Part shown: one piece after another, positions 8,113 through 16,351 of the stretch
How the letters are laid out: each line of letters opens with the position of its first letter
How positions within the stretch are numbered: the first letter of the stretch is position 1
Assembly (NCBI GenBank): GCA_046260445.1
Contig: JBHEPF010000145.1
Coordinates: forward strand, 1-64,000
Source of the DNA: F2B08 sp046260445
Lineage (GTDB): Bacteria; Actinomycetota; Actinomycetes; Actinomycetales; Dermatophilaceae
DNA length: 64,000 nucleotides
Direction of reading: 5' to 3'
The notes under the pieces: generated by a model
The model's database searches: none
What the model was told of the DNA's origin: nothing
Seen by the model: only the letters and a program-made list of their open reading frames with translations
Translations under genes and position numbers: made by a program

Positions 8113-9182
8113 CGTACCAAGAGCTCGCGACGTACTCGAACTACGCGCTCTACTCCGCGATGGGTGTCCTCACGCTGACGATGCTCGCCTATGCCGGCTA
8201 CCTCGCCGGCCTTATGCCGACGCGGTCCGAGGAGAAGGACGCAGCGCGCAAGGACTCAGCGCAGAGGGACGCCGCGCACAAAGACGCAACGCGCAACTCT
8301 GCGGCGCGGCAGGAAGCGCCGCGCACCGCAGAGCTCGTGGGGGCAGCGGCGGGTGGTCGGATTGCTGCGGGCGGGGACGTCGATGACCGGCCCCGCGAGA
8401 CACCGGCGCCCGGGAACCTCGACGAGGGGGTGTCGCCAGGCACCCGCAAGATCGGGGGCATCGCCGGCTCGCTCGCGTGGCTCGGCACCGCTCTGCTCCT
8501 CGTCTCCGTGACCCTGCGCGGCGCGTCGGTCCAGCGTGCCCCGCTCGGCAACCTCTTCGAGTTCGCGGTCGTGGCCTGCCTGGCGATCATGCTGGCGTTC
8601 TGCCTGTGGTCGACCCGCCGTGACCTGCGCTGGCTCGGGCTGTTCGTCGTCACGCCGGTGCTGCTCGTCCTCGGGGTCGCCCTTGTGTCGTGGTACACCG
8701 AGGCCGCCGAGCTCATGCCGTCGCTCCAGTCCTACTGGCTCGTCATCCACGTCTCCGTCGCCGTCATCGCGACCGCGGTGTTCTTCCTCGGTGCCGCGGT
8801 CGGCGTGCTCTACCTCTGGCAGGACAAGGTGGAGCAGACGGGGGCGCGCTCGATCCTCAACCGCTTCCCCTCGTCGCGGTCGCTCGAACGACTCACCTAC
8901 GGGCTGCACATCATCGCCTTCCCGCTGTGGTCCTTCACCCTCATCGCGGGGGCCATCTGGGCCCGTCAGGCGTGGGCCTCGTACTGGAACTGGGACCCCA
9001 AGGAGGTATGGACCTTCGTCATCTGGGTGGTCTACGCCGCCTACCTCCACGCGCGGGTGACCAGTGGCTGGTCCAAGCAGCGGGCGACCTACATCGCCCT
9101 CGCCGGGTTCGTCTGCATCATCATCAACTACACCGTCGTCAACCTCTTCTTCGTCGGTCAGCACTCCTACTCCGGCCTGTGA
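8109..9182 (+). CDS. ccsB: c-type cytochrome biogenesis protein CcsB (CcsA/ResC family)
   Basis: A 357-residue polytopic protein that exports and presents haem for attachment to apocytochromes. The tryptophan-rich WWD-type haem motif is seen as SYWNWDPKEVWTF near residue 290, and histidines expected as haem ligands occur in YGLHIIAF and GQHSYSGL. About eight transmembrane segments are apparent. An insertion of roughly 85 hydrophilic residues after the first helix contains six degenerate five-residue repeats (see the repeat at 8235-8324). It overlaps resB by four bases and completes the resA-ccdA-resB-ccsB set. Confidence 0.94.
   Translation: MTYQELATYSNYALYSAMGVLTLTMLAYAGYLAGLMPTRSEEKDAARKDSAQRDAAHKDATRNSAARQEAPRTAELVGAAAGGRIAAGGDVDDRPRETPAPGNLDEGVSPGTRKIGGIAGSLAWLGTALLLVSVTLRGASVQRAPLGNLFEFAVVACLAIMLAFCLWSTRRDLRWLGLFVVTPVLLVLGVALVSWYTEAAELMPSLQSYWLVIHVSVAVIATAVFFLGAAVGVLYLWQDKVEQTGARSILNRFPSSRSLERLTYGLHIIAFPLWSFTLIAGAIWARQAWASYWNWDPKEVWTFVIWVVYAAYLHARVTSGWSKQRATYIALAGFVCIIINYTVVNLFFVGQHSYSGL
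8235..8324 (+). repeat. six degenerate 15-bp tandem repeats inside ccsB
   Basis: Six consecutive 15-base units encode KDAAR, KDSAQ, RDAAH, KDATR, NSAAR and QEAPR. The unit length is a multiple of three, so expansion or loss would keep the frame. The repeat lies in the loop after the first transmembrane helix and yields a highly charged alanine-rich, probably helical or disordered linker. Confidence 0.8.
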
Positions 9183-9198
9183 CCCGAAGGCGCCAGAC

Positions 9199-9477
9199 AT
9201 GATCCGATACTCACTGCTCCGCCTGCTCATCTTCGCCGTCGCGCTGTACGTGTTCTGGCTCCTGGGCCTGCGCTCCGAGACCCAGCTGCCCTACCTCGTC
9301 ATCGCCGCGGCACTCACCTCGATGGTGATCTCCTACTTCGCGCTCCGACCGATGCGGGAGCAGTTCAGCGCGCAGCTCGCCCACCGGGTCGAGCAGCGCA
9401 CCGCCGCCCGCGCGGCCAAGCGCGGCGAGGCCGACGAGTCCGCCGAGGACGCGGAGGTCGATGACTCGTTCCGCTGA
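9199..9477 (+). CDS. DUF4229 small membrane protein
   Basis: A 92-residue protein with two transmembrane helices (residues about 5-25 and 28-48) followed by a charged, mostly acidic cytoplasmic tail. The helix-loop-helix opening with LRLLIFAVALYVFWLLGL and the segment FALRPMREQFSAQL fit the actinobacterial DUF4229 family, whose function is not known. It starts 16 bases after ccsB and lies just ahead of menA, a neighbourhood that suits a membrane-associated respiratory accessory role, which is inference only. Confidence 0.78.
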   Translation: MIRYSLLRLLIFAVALYVFWLLGLRSETQLPYLVIAAALTSMVISYFALRPMREQFSAQLAHRVEQRTAARAAKRGEADESAEDAEVDDSFR

Positions 9478-9524
9478 GGACCGCCCCGGATCGGGCGTCC
9501 AGAACACCGTGGGACGATAGCCTC

Positions 9525-9782
9525 ATGACCCGCGTCCTTCCTGTCATCATCGGCCTGGGACTGGCGATCTACGCTCTCGTGGACTGTATCCAGACCGACG
9601 AGAGCAAGGTGCGCGGTCTGCCCAAGGTGTTCTGGATCGTCCTCATCGTGCTCATCACCTTCGTCGGGCCCATCGCCTGGCTCATCGCCGGCAAGGAGCG
9701 CTCGCTTCCCGGCCGTGGCCGCCAGCAGCAGCGTGGGCCGATCGGACCCGACGACGACCCGGACTTCCTCCGCGGTCTCTGA
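9525..9782 (+). CDS. PLDc_N-domain small membrane protein
   Basis: An 85-residue protein with two hydrophobic helices (residues about 3-20 and 35-56) around the segment ALVDCIQTDESKVRGLPK, and the C-terminal motif GPIAWLIAGKER. This is the pattern of the phospholipase D nuclease N-terminal domain family (also called PLDc_N), which in these short proteins carries no catalytic HKD motif and is probably a membrane anchor of unknown function. It lies between the DUF4229 gene and menA on the same strand. Confidence 0.75.
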   Translation: MTRVLPVIIGLGLAIYALVDCIQTDESKVRGLPKVFWIVLIVLITFVGPIAWLIAGKERSLPGRGRQQQRGPIGPDDDPDFLRGL

Positions 9783-9801
9783 CCCAAGGACCCCCTCGCC
9801 C

Positions 9802-10689
9802 GTGGCTACAGCCGTTCAGTGGATCGATGGTGCGCGCCCGCGCACCCTGCCCGCCGCCGTCGCGCCCGTCGTGGTCGGTACCGCCGCTGCGATGGCGGTC
9901 GAGGCGCACGACCTCGGTCTCGCCCTCCTCGCCCTCGTGGTCTCGCTCTCCCTGCAGATCGCGGTCAACTACGCGAACGACTACAGCGACGGCGTCCGGG
10001 GGACCGACGCCGACCGCGCGGGACCGGCGCGGCTGGTCGGCGGCGGGCGGGCCAGGGCCGAGAACGTCAAGCTCGCCGCCTTCGCCTTCTTCTTCCTCGC
10101 CGCGCTCGCGGGCCTGGCCCTCATCGCCCTGTCGGGAGCCTGGTTGCTCCTGCTGTTCGGCGGTGCGGCGATCATCGCGGCCTGGCGCTACACCGGGGGG
10201 GACAACCCCTACGGCTACCGGGGGCTGGGGGAGGTCTACGTCTTCGTCTTCTTCGGTCTGTTCGCCACCCTCGGCACGCTGTGGACGCAGGCCGGAGTGC
10301 TCACCCTGACCGGGGTCCTCGGCGCCGTGGGCGTGGGCGTCATCGCCTCGGCGATCCTCGTGGCGAACAACCTCCGGGACATCCCGACCGACCTCGATCA
10401 CGACAAGCGCACTCTGGCGGTGCGGCTCGGCGACGGCCGGACGCGCGTGCTGTACCTCGTCCTCATCGTCGTCTCTGTGCTCTGCGTCGTCGGGACGGCC
10501 GTCGTGTACCCGATCGCGCTCCTGGCCCTTCTCGCCCTGGGGATCCTGTGGCGACCGCTGGAGGCGCTGCGCGCCGGAGCCACCGGTCGGGACCTCATCC
10601 CGCTCCTCGCCGGAACGGGCGTCTACGAGCTCGTGTATGCGGTGCTCCTGGGCGTCGGCATCGTACTCAGCGCGAGACTGCTCGGCTAA
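9802..10689 (+). CDS. menA: 1,4-dihydroxy-2-naphthoate polyprenyltransferase
   Basis: Integral membrane UbiA-family prenyltransferase that joins the polyprenyl tail to 1,4-dihydroxy-2-naphthoate, giving demethylmenaquinone. The first aspartate-rich site NYANDYSDGVRGTDADR (near residue 57) and the second site NNLRDIPTDLDHDKRT (near residue 190) are both intact, with about eight or nine transmembrane segments. The GTG at 9802 is chosen because an AAGGA motif lies about ten bases upstream and translation then begins TAVQWIDGARPRTLPAAV, the normal family N terminus. Its stop overlaps the convergent menE stop by four bases. Confidence 0.94.
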   Translation: MATAVQWIDGARPRTLPAAVAPVVVGTAAAMAVEAHDLGLALLALVVSLSLQIAVNYANDYSDGVRGTDADRAGPARLVGGGRARAENVKLAAFAFFFLAALAGLALIALSGAWLLLLFGGAAIIAAWRYTGGDNPYGYRGLGEVYVFVFFGLFATLGTLWTQAGVLTLTGVLGAVGVGVIASAILVANNLRDIPTDLDHDKRTLAVRLGDGRTRVLYLVLIVVSVLCVVGTAVVYPIALLALLALGILWRPLEALRAGATGRDLIPLLAGTGVYELVYAVLLGVGIVLSARLLG

Positions 10690-11777
10690 AGGTCTGTCTG
10701 ATCACGGGGCCCGCAGCGGGAGATCCGCTCGCGCACCGTGCGCCGGTCCGGCTTGCCGGGGCCGAGCAGTGGGATGGCATCGATGCGCTCGACCCTCGTC
10801 GGCAGTGCCGTAGCAGGCAGGAGAGGCCGCAGCATCGAGCGCACCTCCTCCAGGGAGGGTGGCACGTCGACGGCGACGACCAGCGTGACCGCCTCGCCCC
10901 AGCGAGGGTCCGGCGACGCCACGACGACGCACCGGGTGGCCAGGGCAGGCAGGGCCCGGGCCACAGCGTCCTCGACGAGGTGCGGTGCGACCTTGAGGCC
11001 GCCGGTGTTGATGACATCGTCGCGGCGGCCGAGCACGGTGAGCACGCCGTCGTCGATCCGGCCGAGATCGTCGGTGCGGAACCATCGCGTACCGTCCGGC
11101 TCCGTGCGGAATGCGGTGCCGGACTGGTACGGGCGGTCGGCGTACCCCATCGCCAGGGTCGCGCCGGAGAACTCGACGATGCCGACGCCGTGCTCGTCCG
11201 GCTCGGCGATCCGCATTCGCGTCACGGGCAGTGGGCGCCCGTCGTAGACGCAGCCGCCGGCGGTCTCGGACATGCCGTAGGTCGCGACGAGGTGTGTCCC
11301 TGCGGCGCGGGCCCTCGCGCGAAGGGTCTCCGGGACGGCTGCTCCGCCCACGAGGACCGCGTCGAAGCGGGCCAGCGCCGTGCGGCCCTGCTCGTCGTCG
11401 AGAAGGCGGCTCACCTGGGCGGGGACGAGCGCGGTGTAGCGCCGGGCGTGAGCCGACTCGCCGACAGCGGCGGCGAAGCGGGCGGGAGAGAAGCCGCCGG
11501 GAGCCATCGTGACGGGGCGGATGCCGGCGAGAGCGGATCGGACGAGTACCTGGATGCCGGCGATGTGGGTCGCCGGCGTCGCCAGCAGCCACTGTCCGGG
11601 ACCTCCGAGCACCTCGAGGGTGCTGTTCGCGCTTGCTCGGAGGGCGCGTGCCGTGAGGCGGGCGATCTTCGGCGTCCCCGTCGACCCGGACGTGCCGACC
11701 TGCACGATGACGTCGTCGGCGGACGAGAAGGCGAGGGCGTCGCATACCTCCTCGTAGGTCCACTCGTGGGGTGACAT
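10686..11777 (-). CDS. menE: o-succinylbenzoate-CoA ligase
   Basis: AMP-forming acyl-CoA synthetase that activates o-succinylbenzoate for ring closure by MenB. The 363-residue protein is compact, as usual for actinobacterial MenE, beginning almost at the P-loop-like motif TSGSTGTPK (residues 29-37). It contains ATYGMSETAGG near residue 190, WFRTDDLGRID near residue 240, and GGLKVAPHLVED with the C-terminal domain following; the final lysine motif region PLLGPGKPDRRTV is present. It converges on menA with a four-base overlap of stop codons, leaving no room for a classical terminator between them. Confidence 0.93.
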   Translation of the reverse strand: MSPHEWTYEEVCDALAFSSADDVIVQVGTSGSTGTPKIARLTARALRASANSTLEVLGGPGQWLLATPATHIAGIQVLVRSALAGIRPVTMAPGGFSPARFAAAVGESAHARRYTALVPAQVSRLLDDEQGRTALARFDAVLVGGAAVPETLRARARAAGTHLVATYGMSETAGGCVYDGRPLPVTRMRIAEPDEHGVGIVEFSGATLAMGYADRPYQSGTAFRTEPDGTRWFRTDDLGRIDDGVLTVLGRRDDVINTGGLKVAPHLVEDAVARALPALATRCVVVASPDPRWGEAVTLVVAVDVPPSLEEVRSMLRPLLPATALPTRVERIDAIPLLGPGKPDRRTVRERISRCGPRDQTDL

Positions 11778-11785
11778 CGTCGCTC

Positions 11786-12538
11786 TCAGGTGGCCAGCAG
11801 CGCGGTGACCGCGACGACGACGGTGGCGAGGATCTCGCCCATCCCGGCCTGCTTCGGGGTGATCCGGAAGGCGGGGGCGATCGCGGCCCGTGCCGTGAGC
11901 ACGGCGAACACAGGGGTGAGCGGCGGGCAGAGCGGGATGAGAACGAGCGTGACCGCGGAGTGGAAGCCGACCGAGAGCCAGTAGTAGGTCGCGTTGTCAC
12001 GCTCGCGGATGAGGGTCTTGACATAGAACACGGTGCCGGCGAAGTAGGCGGCGAGGATCCCGGCGAGCAGCCACGCGCGAATCAGGTCCGTGCCGCCGCC
12101 GGCGTCGTAGGCGACGAGGGTCATCAGGCTCGAGCCGATGGTCGTCGAGACCCCGCTCCACAGCGAGCGCTCGTCCCGCAGTGCGCTGGCGAGCAGCCCG
12201 ACACCGAGGGGGAGCACGAAGACCGGTGCCCATCGGATCAGCCCCGGGTCGGCGAGCAGGGTGAGCACGCCGGCGACCGTGGCCGCTGCGCTGTAGGCGA
12301 CGACCGGCGGGCGGTAGCGAGGCTTGCGGCGGGACTTCAGCCACAGACTCGTCGCGAAGAAGGCGAAGTACCCGAGGAACCAGAGGGCGGTGAGCGGCAG
12401 GTGGACCCACGCGGGCCCGCTCGCCAGGGTCCCGACGAGCAGCGGGGTCGCGAGCATCGCCCAGGCGCCGTGCTGGTTGGGGACCCACCCTGGTGCGCGC
12501 TTCGTACGCCGCGGGCGGGCTGGGGCTGTCGTCGTCAT
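11786..12538 (-). CDS. YwiC-like integral membrane protein
   Basis: A 250-residue membrane protein with about six or seven transmembrane helices. The N-terminal WVPNQHGAWAMLATPLLVG segment is characteristic of the YwiC-like family, named after a Bacillus subtilis protein of unknown function. The NQHGAWAM part is the strongest family marker. It sits eight bases upstream of menE on the same strand and downstream of menB, so it is probably co-transcribed with menaquinone genes. No enzymatic role can be assigned. Confidence 0.85.
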   Translation of the reverse strand: MTTTAPARPRRTKRAPGWVPNQHGAWAMLATPLLVGTLASGPAWVHLPLTALWFLGYFAFFATSLWLKSRRKPRYRPPVVAYSAAATVAGVLTLLADPGLIRWAPVFVLPLGVGLLASALRDERSLWSGVSTTIGSSLMTLVAYDAGGGTDLIRAWLLAGILAAYFAGTVFYVKTLIRERDNATYYWLSVGFHSAVTLVLIPLCPPLTPVFAVLTARAAIAPAFRITPKQAGMGEILATVVVAVTALLAT

Positions 12539-12586
12539 CTCGGATCCAGGGTATGCCGGGCGTCGCCACCGCTGAGCACGAGTGGG

Positions 12587-13537
12587 TCAGAAGTACCAGG
12601 GGAAGGGTGACCAGTCGGGGTCGCGCTTCTCGAGGAACTGGTCCCGGCCCTCGATCGCCTCATCCGTCATGTAGGCGAGCCGGGTCGCCTCGCCCGCGAA
12701 GACCTGCTGTCCCATGAGTCCGTCGTCGACGAGGTTGAAGGCGAACTTGAGCATGCGCTGGGCCTGGGGGCTCTTACCCATGATCTCCCGGGCCACGGTG
12801 AGCGCCTCGGTCTCCAGCTCCGCGTGGTCGGCGACGATGTTGACGGCGCCCATCCGTTGCATGTCCTCCGCGGAGTAGGTACGGCCGAGGAAGAAGATCT
12901 CCCGCGCGTGTTTCTGGCCCACCATCCGGGCCAGGTAGGCCGACCCGTAGCCGCCGTCGAAGGAGCCCACGTCGGCGTCCGTCTGCTTGAACTGCGCGTG
13001 CTCACGGCTGGCGATCGTCAGGTCGCAGACGACGTGGAGCGAGTGGCCTCCGCCAGCGGCCCACCCCCCGACCACCGCCACGACGACCTTCGGCATCGTC
13101 CGGATGAGGCGCTGGACCTCGAGGATGTGCAGGCGCCCGCCCTCGGCCATGACGCGACGCTCGTCGACGCCTCCGGCGCTCTGGTCGCCGGTGGGGTCGC
13201 TGGCGTACTGGTACCCGGAGCGTCCGCGGATGCGCTGGTCGCCACCGGTGCAGAAGGCCCACTTGCCGGCTGCGTTGTTGCCCTCGGGCCCCGGACCGTT
13301 GCCGGTGAGCAGCACCGCGCCGACGTCGGCGGTCCGACGAGCGTGGTCGAGCGCCCGGTACAGCTCATCGACGGTGTGCGGCCGGAAGGCGTTGAGGACG
13401 TGCGGGCGGTCGAAGGCGATCCGGACGCAGCCGAGCCCCTTGGCGCGGTGGTACGTGAGGTCGGTGAAGTCGAACCCGGGCACCTCGTCCCAGGCCGTCG
13501 GGTCGAAGGTCTCGCTCACCTGCTCCAGTGCACTCAC
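12587..13537 (-). CDS. menB: 1,4-dihydroxy-2-naphthoyl-CoA synthase
   Basis: Crotonase-fold enzyme that cyclises o-succinylbenzoyl-CoA. The 316-residue product contains RPHVLNAFRPHTV near residue 47, the oxyanion-hole segments KWAFCTGGDQRIRG and VGGWAAGGGHSLHVVCDL, and the MenB signature DADVGSFDGGYGSAYLARMVG with the active-site aspartate/tyrosine region. It ends with the usual ...PDWSPFPWYF tail. It is divergent from menC, separated by 34 bases that hold the promoter region of both. Length is slightly above the shortest MenB proteins, as in other actinobacteria. Confidence 0.96.
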   Translation of the reverse strand: MSALEQVSETFDPTAWDEVPGFDFTDLTYHRAKGLGCVRIAFDRPHVLNAFRPHTVDELYRALDHARRTADVGAVLLTGNGPGPEGNNAAGKWAFCTGGDQRIRGRSGYQYASDPTGDQSAGGVDERRVMAEGGRLHILEVQRLIRTMPKVVVAVVGGWAAGGGHSLHVVCDLTIASREHAQFKQTDADVGSFDGGYGSAYLARMVGQKHAREIFFLGRTYSAEDMQRMGAVNIVADHAELETEALTVAREIMGKSPQAQRMLKFAFNLVDDGLMGQQVFAGEATRLAYMTDEAIEGRDQFLEKRDPDWSPFPWYF

Positions 13538-13556
13538 ACCGGTCAGGGTAGTTGTC

Positions 13557-13562
13557 TAGGCT
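13557..13562 (+). promoter_or_regulatory. putative -10 element of menC
   Basis: The hexamer TAGGCT fits the actinobacterial TANNNT -10 pattern and ends nine bases before the menC ATG, which would give a very short or no 5' leader. No clear -35 match is visible. Confidence 0.4.
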
Positions 13563-13571
13563 CGAGCCATC

Positions 13572-14555
13572 ATGCATCGCCCCGACCTCGCCGACCTCGC
13601 CGCAGCACTGCACGTCGTCGCCATCCCGATGCGCGTCCGGTTCCGCGGGGTGACGACCCGCGAGGTGGCCCTCCTCGACGGACCGGCGGGCTGGGGGGAG
13701 TTCGGGCCGTTCCCGGAGTACGCCCCGCCCGAGGCAGCGCGCTGGCTCGCGGCGGCTGTCGAAGCGGCCTGGGACGGCTGGCCGGAGCCGGCGCGCCAGA
13801 GCATCCCGGTCAACGCCACGTTGCCGGCCGTCTCGCCGGACCGGGTTCCGGAGATCCTCGCCAGGTTCCCCGGCACGACGACGGTCAAGGTCAAGGTGGC
13901 CGAACCGGGGCAGCGCCTCACCGACGACCTCGACCGGGTCGCGGCGGTGCGTGACGCCCTCGGCGCCGACGGTCTCATCAGGGTCGATGCCAACGGGGGC
14001 TGGAGTGTCGAGGAGGCGAGAGGCGCGCTGACGAGGCTCAGCGCTTACGGCCTGGACTACGCCGAGCAGCCCTGCGCCACGGTCGAGGAGCTGGCCGACC
14101 TGCGCCGTCGGCTGGCGCGGGACGGGACCGACGTGCGCATCGCCGCCGACGAGTCCATCCGCAAGGCCGAGGACCCGCTCCGGGTGCGCGACCTCGAGGC
14201 CGCCGACATCATCGTCGTCAAGGTCGCGCCCCTCGGCGGCGTGCGAGCGGCGCTGCGGGTCGTGCAGGAGTGTGGCCTCCCCGCCGTCGTGTCCTCGGCC
14301 CTCGACACGAGCGTCGGCATCGCAGCGGGAGTGGCGCTGGCCGCCGCCCTGCCGGACCTGCCCTACGCGTGTGGGCTCGGCACGGTCGCGCTGCTCGAGG
14401 GGGACGTCACGACCGACTCGCTGCTCCCCGAGAACGGCGCGCTCTCGGTGCGCCGCGTGGTGCCGGATCCCGCACTCCTCGCGCGCCACGCCGCACCCCC
14501 CGACCGCCGCCGCTGGTGGGCGGAGCGGCTCGAGGCGTGCGCCGCATACCTCTGA
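13572..14555 (+). CDS. menC: o-succinylbenzoate synthase
   Basis: Enolase-superfamily enzyme that dehydrates SHCHC to o-succinylbenzoate. The 327-residue protein shows the KxK motif in TTVKVKVAE near residue 105, metal-ligand regions RVDANGGW near residue 137, EQPCATVEEL near 162 and AADESIRK near 192, and the later lysine in IIVVKVAPLGG near 217. It runs divergently from menB. Its short upstream region has a TAGGCT box close to the start codon and no convincing Shine-Dalgarno sequence. Confidence 0.93.
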   Translation: MHRPDLADLAAALHVVAIPMRVRFRGVTTREVALLDGPAGWGEFGPFPEYAPPEAARWLAAAVEAAWDGWPEPARQSIPVNATLPAVSPDRVPEILARFPGTTTVKVKVAEPGQRLTDDLDRVAAVRDALGADGLIRVDANGGWSVEEARGALTRLSAYGLDYAEQPCATVEELADLRRRLARDGTDVRIAADESIRKAEDPLRVRDLEAADIIVVKVAPLGGVRAALRVVQECGLPAVVSSALDTSVGIAAGVALAAALPDLPYACGLGTVALLEGDVTTDSLLPENGALSVRRVVPDPALLARHAAPPDRRRWWAERLEACAAYL

Positions 14556-14564
14556 CGCAGTGAC

Positions 14565-15968
14565 TCAGCACGGCGGCCTAAGCTCCAGGCCGAGGAGCGC
14601 GTTCTCGACCACCTCGGCGAGCGCGGGGTGGATCCAGTACTGGCCGCGGGCCACCTCGTGGGCGTGCTGGCCGAACGTCGCAGCCTGGATGAGCGGCTGG
14701 ATGAGGGTCGAGGCGTGCACACCGATGCAGTGCGCGGCGAGGATCCGCCCGTCCGGCGTCGCGTGCACGGTGAGCAGCCCGTGCTCGTCCTCGAGCGCCC
14801 ACCCTTGGGCGACGTCGCTGAACCGCTGCGTATAGCAGACGAACTCGGTGCCGGCCTGCTCGAGCCGCGCTCGGGTGGGGCCGAAGGACGCGATCTGGGG
14901 GTGGCCGAAGACGCCGTGGGGCACGACCCGGTCGTCGATGCGCTGGACATCGGCATCGAGCCGGCCGAACGCCACCGCGAGGTTGTGGGCGACGACCCTC
15001 GCCTGGTAGTTGGCCACGTGCTTGAGCTGGTGCTCGGAGCTGATGTCGCCCAGCGCCCAGACCCCCGCAGAGCTGGTGTGCAACAGGTCGTCGACGACGA
15101 TGAAACCGCTTGCATCCGTGTCGAGCCCACCGGCGGCGGCATCGAGCCGGTCGGAGTTGGGCTCACGGCCGACGCCCACGAGGATCGCGTCGGTCCGCAC
15201 CTGGGTGGTCCCGTCGGGGCCCTCGAGGGTGAGCGTCCACTCCTGGCCGTCGTGCTCCGCGGCGGTCACCACCGTCCGCAGCCGCACGTCGACGCGCGTC
15301 TTCGACACCTGCGTGTAGGTGTGGCTCACCTCAGCCTCCTCGCGACCGAGGAGGGTGGCCGAGCGCTGGACCTGGGTGACCTCGACGCCGAACGCGGAGA
15401 AGACGTAGGCGAACTCGCACGCGACGTAGCCGCCGCCGACGACCATCATGCGCCGCGGCAGGGTGTCCATCCGCATCACCGTGTCGGAGGTGTGCACGCC
15501 GCGCGCGAGGTCCACGGCGTCCAGTCCGGGCAGGTCGAGGAGTCGGGGCCGACTTCCGGCGGCGATGACGATCCGGTCGGCCGTCAGCTCCTCGCCGGTG
15601 GAGAGGGAGAGCCGGCGCTCGCCGACGAACCGGGCCTCGGCCTTGTAGACCGTGACGAAGCTCTGCGAGATGCGGTACTCCTCGCCACCGTCCGAGATCG
15701 GGTCGATCCGGGCGAAGATGCGGTCGCGGACCGCGGCCCAGTCGGCGCTCGCCCCGGTGACGGTCACGCCGATGCGATGCGCCTCCTCCGCCTCGACCAC
15801 GCGGTCCGCGGGCAGGACGAACATCTTGGTGGGGATGCAGCCGACGTTGAGGCAGGTGCCGCCGAACCGGCCCGCCTCGACGATCGCGATGTCGAGACCC
15901 TCGAGATCCTCGGTGACGAGCGTGTTCCCGGAGCCGGTGCCGATGATGACGAGCTCGTGATGCGGCAT
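14565..15968 (-). CDS. mtr: mycothione reductase
   Basis: Flavin disulfide reductase that regenerates mycothiol from its disulfide with NADPH. The 467-residue protein begins HELVIIGTGSGNTLV, the FAD-binding loop, followed by the redox-active pair Cys39/Cys44 in GGTCLNVGCIPTK. The NAD(P)-binding GGGYVACEFAYVF is near residue 180. The C-terminal interface IHPALAEVVENALL supplies the catalytic histidine. GSGN in place of the usual GxGxxG tail of lipoamide dehydrogenases and the overall length favour Mtr over Lpd. The ATG at 15968 is chosen because it directly precedes the FAD motif and lies seven bases from a TAGGCT box, suggesting a leaderless message. Confidence 0.92.
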   Translation of the reverse strand: MPHHELVIIGTGSGNTLVTEDLEGLDIAIVEAGRFGGTCLNVGCIPTKMFVLPADRVVEAEEAHRIGVTVTGASADWAAVRDRIFARIDPISDGGEEYRISQSFVTVYKAEARFVGERRLSLSTGEELTADRIVIAAGSRPRLLDLPGLDAVDLARGVHTSDTVMRMDTLPRRMMVVGGGYVACEFAYVFSAFGVEVTQVQRSATLLGREEAEVSHTYTQVSKTRVDVRLRTVVTAAEHDGQEWTLTLEGPDGTTQVRTDAILVGVGREPNSDRLDAAAGGLDTDASGFIVVDDLLHTSSAGVWALGDISSEHQLKHVANYQARVVAHNLAVAFGRLDADVQRIDDRVVPHGVFGHPQIASFGPTRARLEQAGTEFVCYTQRFSDVAQGWALEDEHGLLTVHATPDGRILAAHCIGVHASTLIQPLIQAATFGQHAHEVARGQYWIHPALAEVVENALLGLELRPPC

Positions 15969-15975
15969 GGGGGTG

Positions 15976-15981
15976 AGCCTA
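15976..15981 (-). promoter_or_regulatory. putative -10 element of mycothione reductase gene
   Basis: TAGGCT on the minus strand ends seven bases before the ATG at 15968. That spacing would place transcription start at or within a base of the start codon. No Shine-Dalgarno motif is present in the seven bases. Confidence 0.45.
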
Positions 15982-16078
15982 CGAGTTGTCCTTGCCTCCT
16001 CCTGTGCTCGGGCGTGTCGTCCCCACCCGTATGCGTCGCTCTTGGCCGCGATCGGGTGCGGCTGGCTTGCTGGTTCCC

Positions 16079-16351
16079 ATGACCGGACCGGATGCCTCAT
16101 ACGGGCTCGCAGCCGCGGCTGCGGCCGAACAGGTGCGTGCGGCCCAGCGACAGCTCGGGTGCCTGATCGACGACGTCGAGGACGTCGCGGAGCGGCTGCG
16201 CGCGACGACCGAGATCCCGTGGTCGGGCGCCGCCGCCACCGCGTGGCGGGTGCGGGTCGACGCGGCGAGGCACGACGTCGCCGGGGGTGTCCGCGAGCTC
16301 GGCGAGCTGCACGAGCTGCTGGCGGCACTGCTCCAGCGCCTCCGGGAATGA
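16079..16351 (+). CDS. small WXG100-like protein
   Basis: A 90-residue, largely helical protein. Two predicted helices flank the motif IPWSGAAATAWR, a W-x-G turn like that of WXG100/ESX-type proteins, at residues about 48-53. No signal peptide or membrane segment is seen. Its TGA overlaps the ATG of the following alpha/beta hydrolase gene, so the two are translationally coupled. The start is uncertain: ATG 16079 lacks a strong ribosome binding site, and a longer form starting at 15986 is possible. No ESX secretion genes are in the window. The pair may work together as a secreted-enzyme module or as a cytoplasmic complex; both are inference. Confidence 0.6.
   Translation: MTGPDASYGLAAAAAAEQVRAAQRQLGCLIDDVEDVAERLRATTEIPWSGAAATAWRVRVDAARHDVAGGVRELGELHELLAALLQRLRE

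Noticed and set aside
10687..10735. Rho-independent terminator between menA and menE
   Set aside because: The two stop codons overlap and no stem followed by a T-run is visible; any termination would have to act within the genes.
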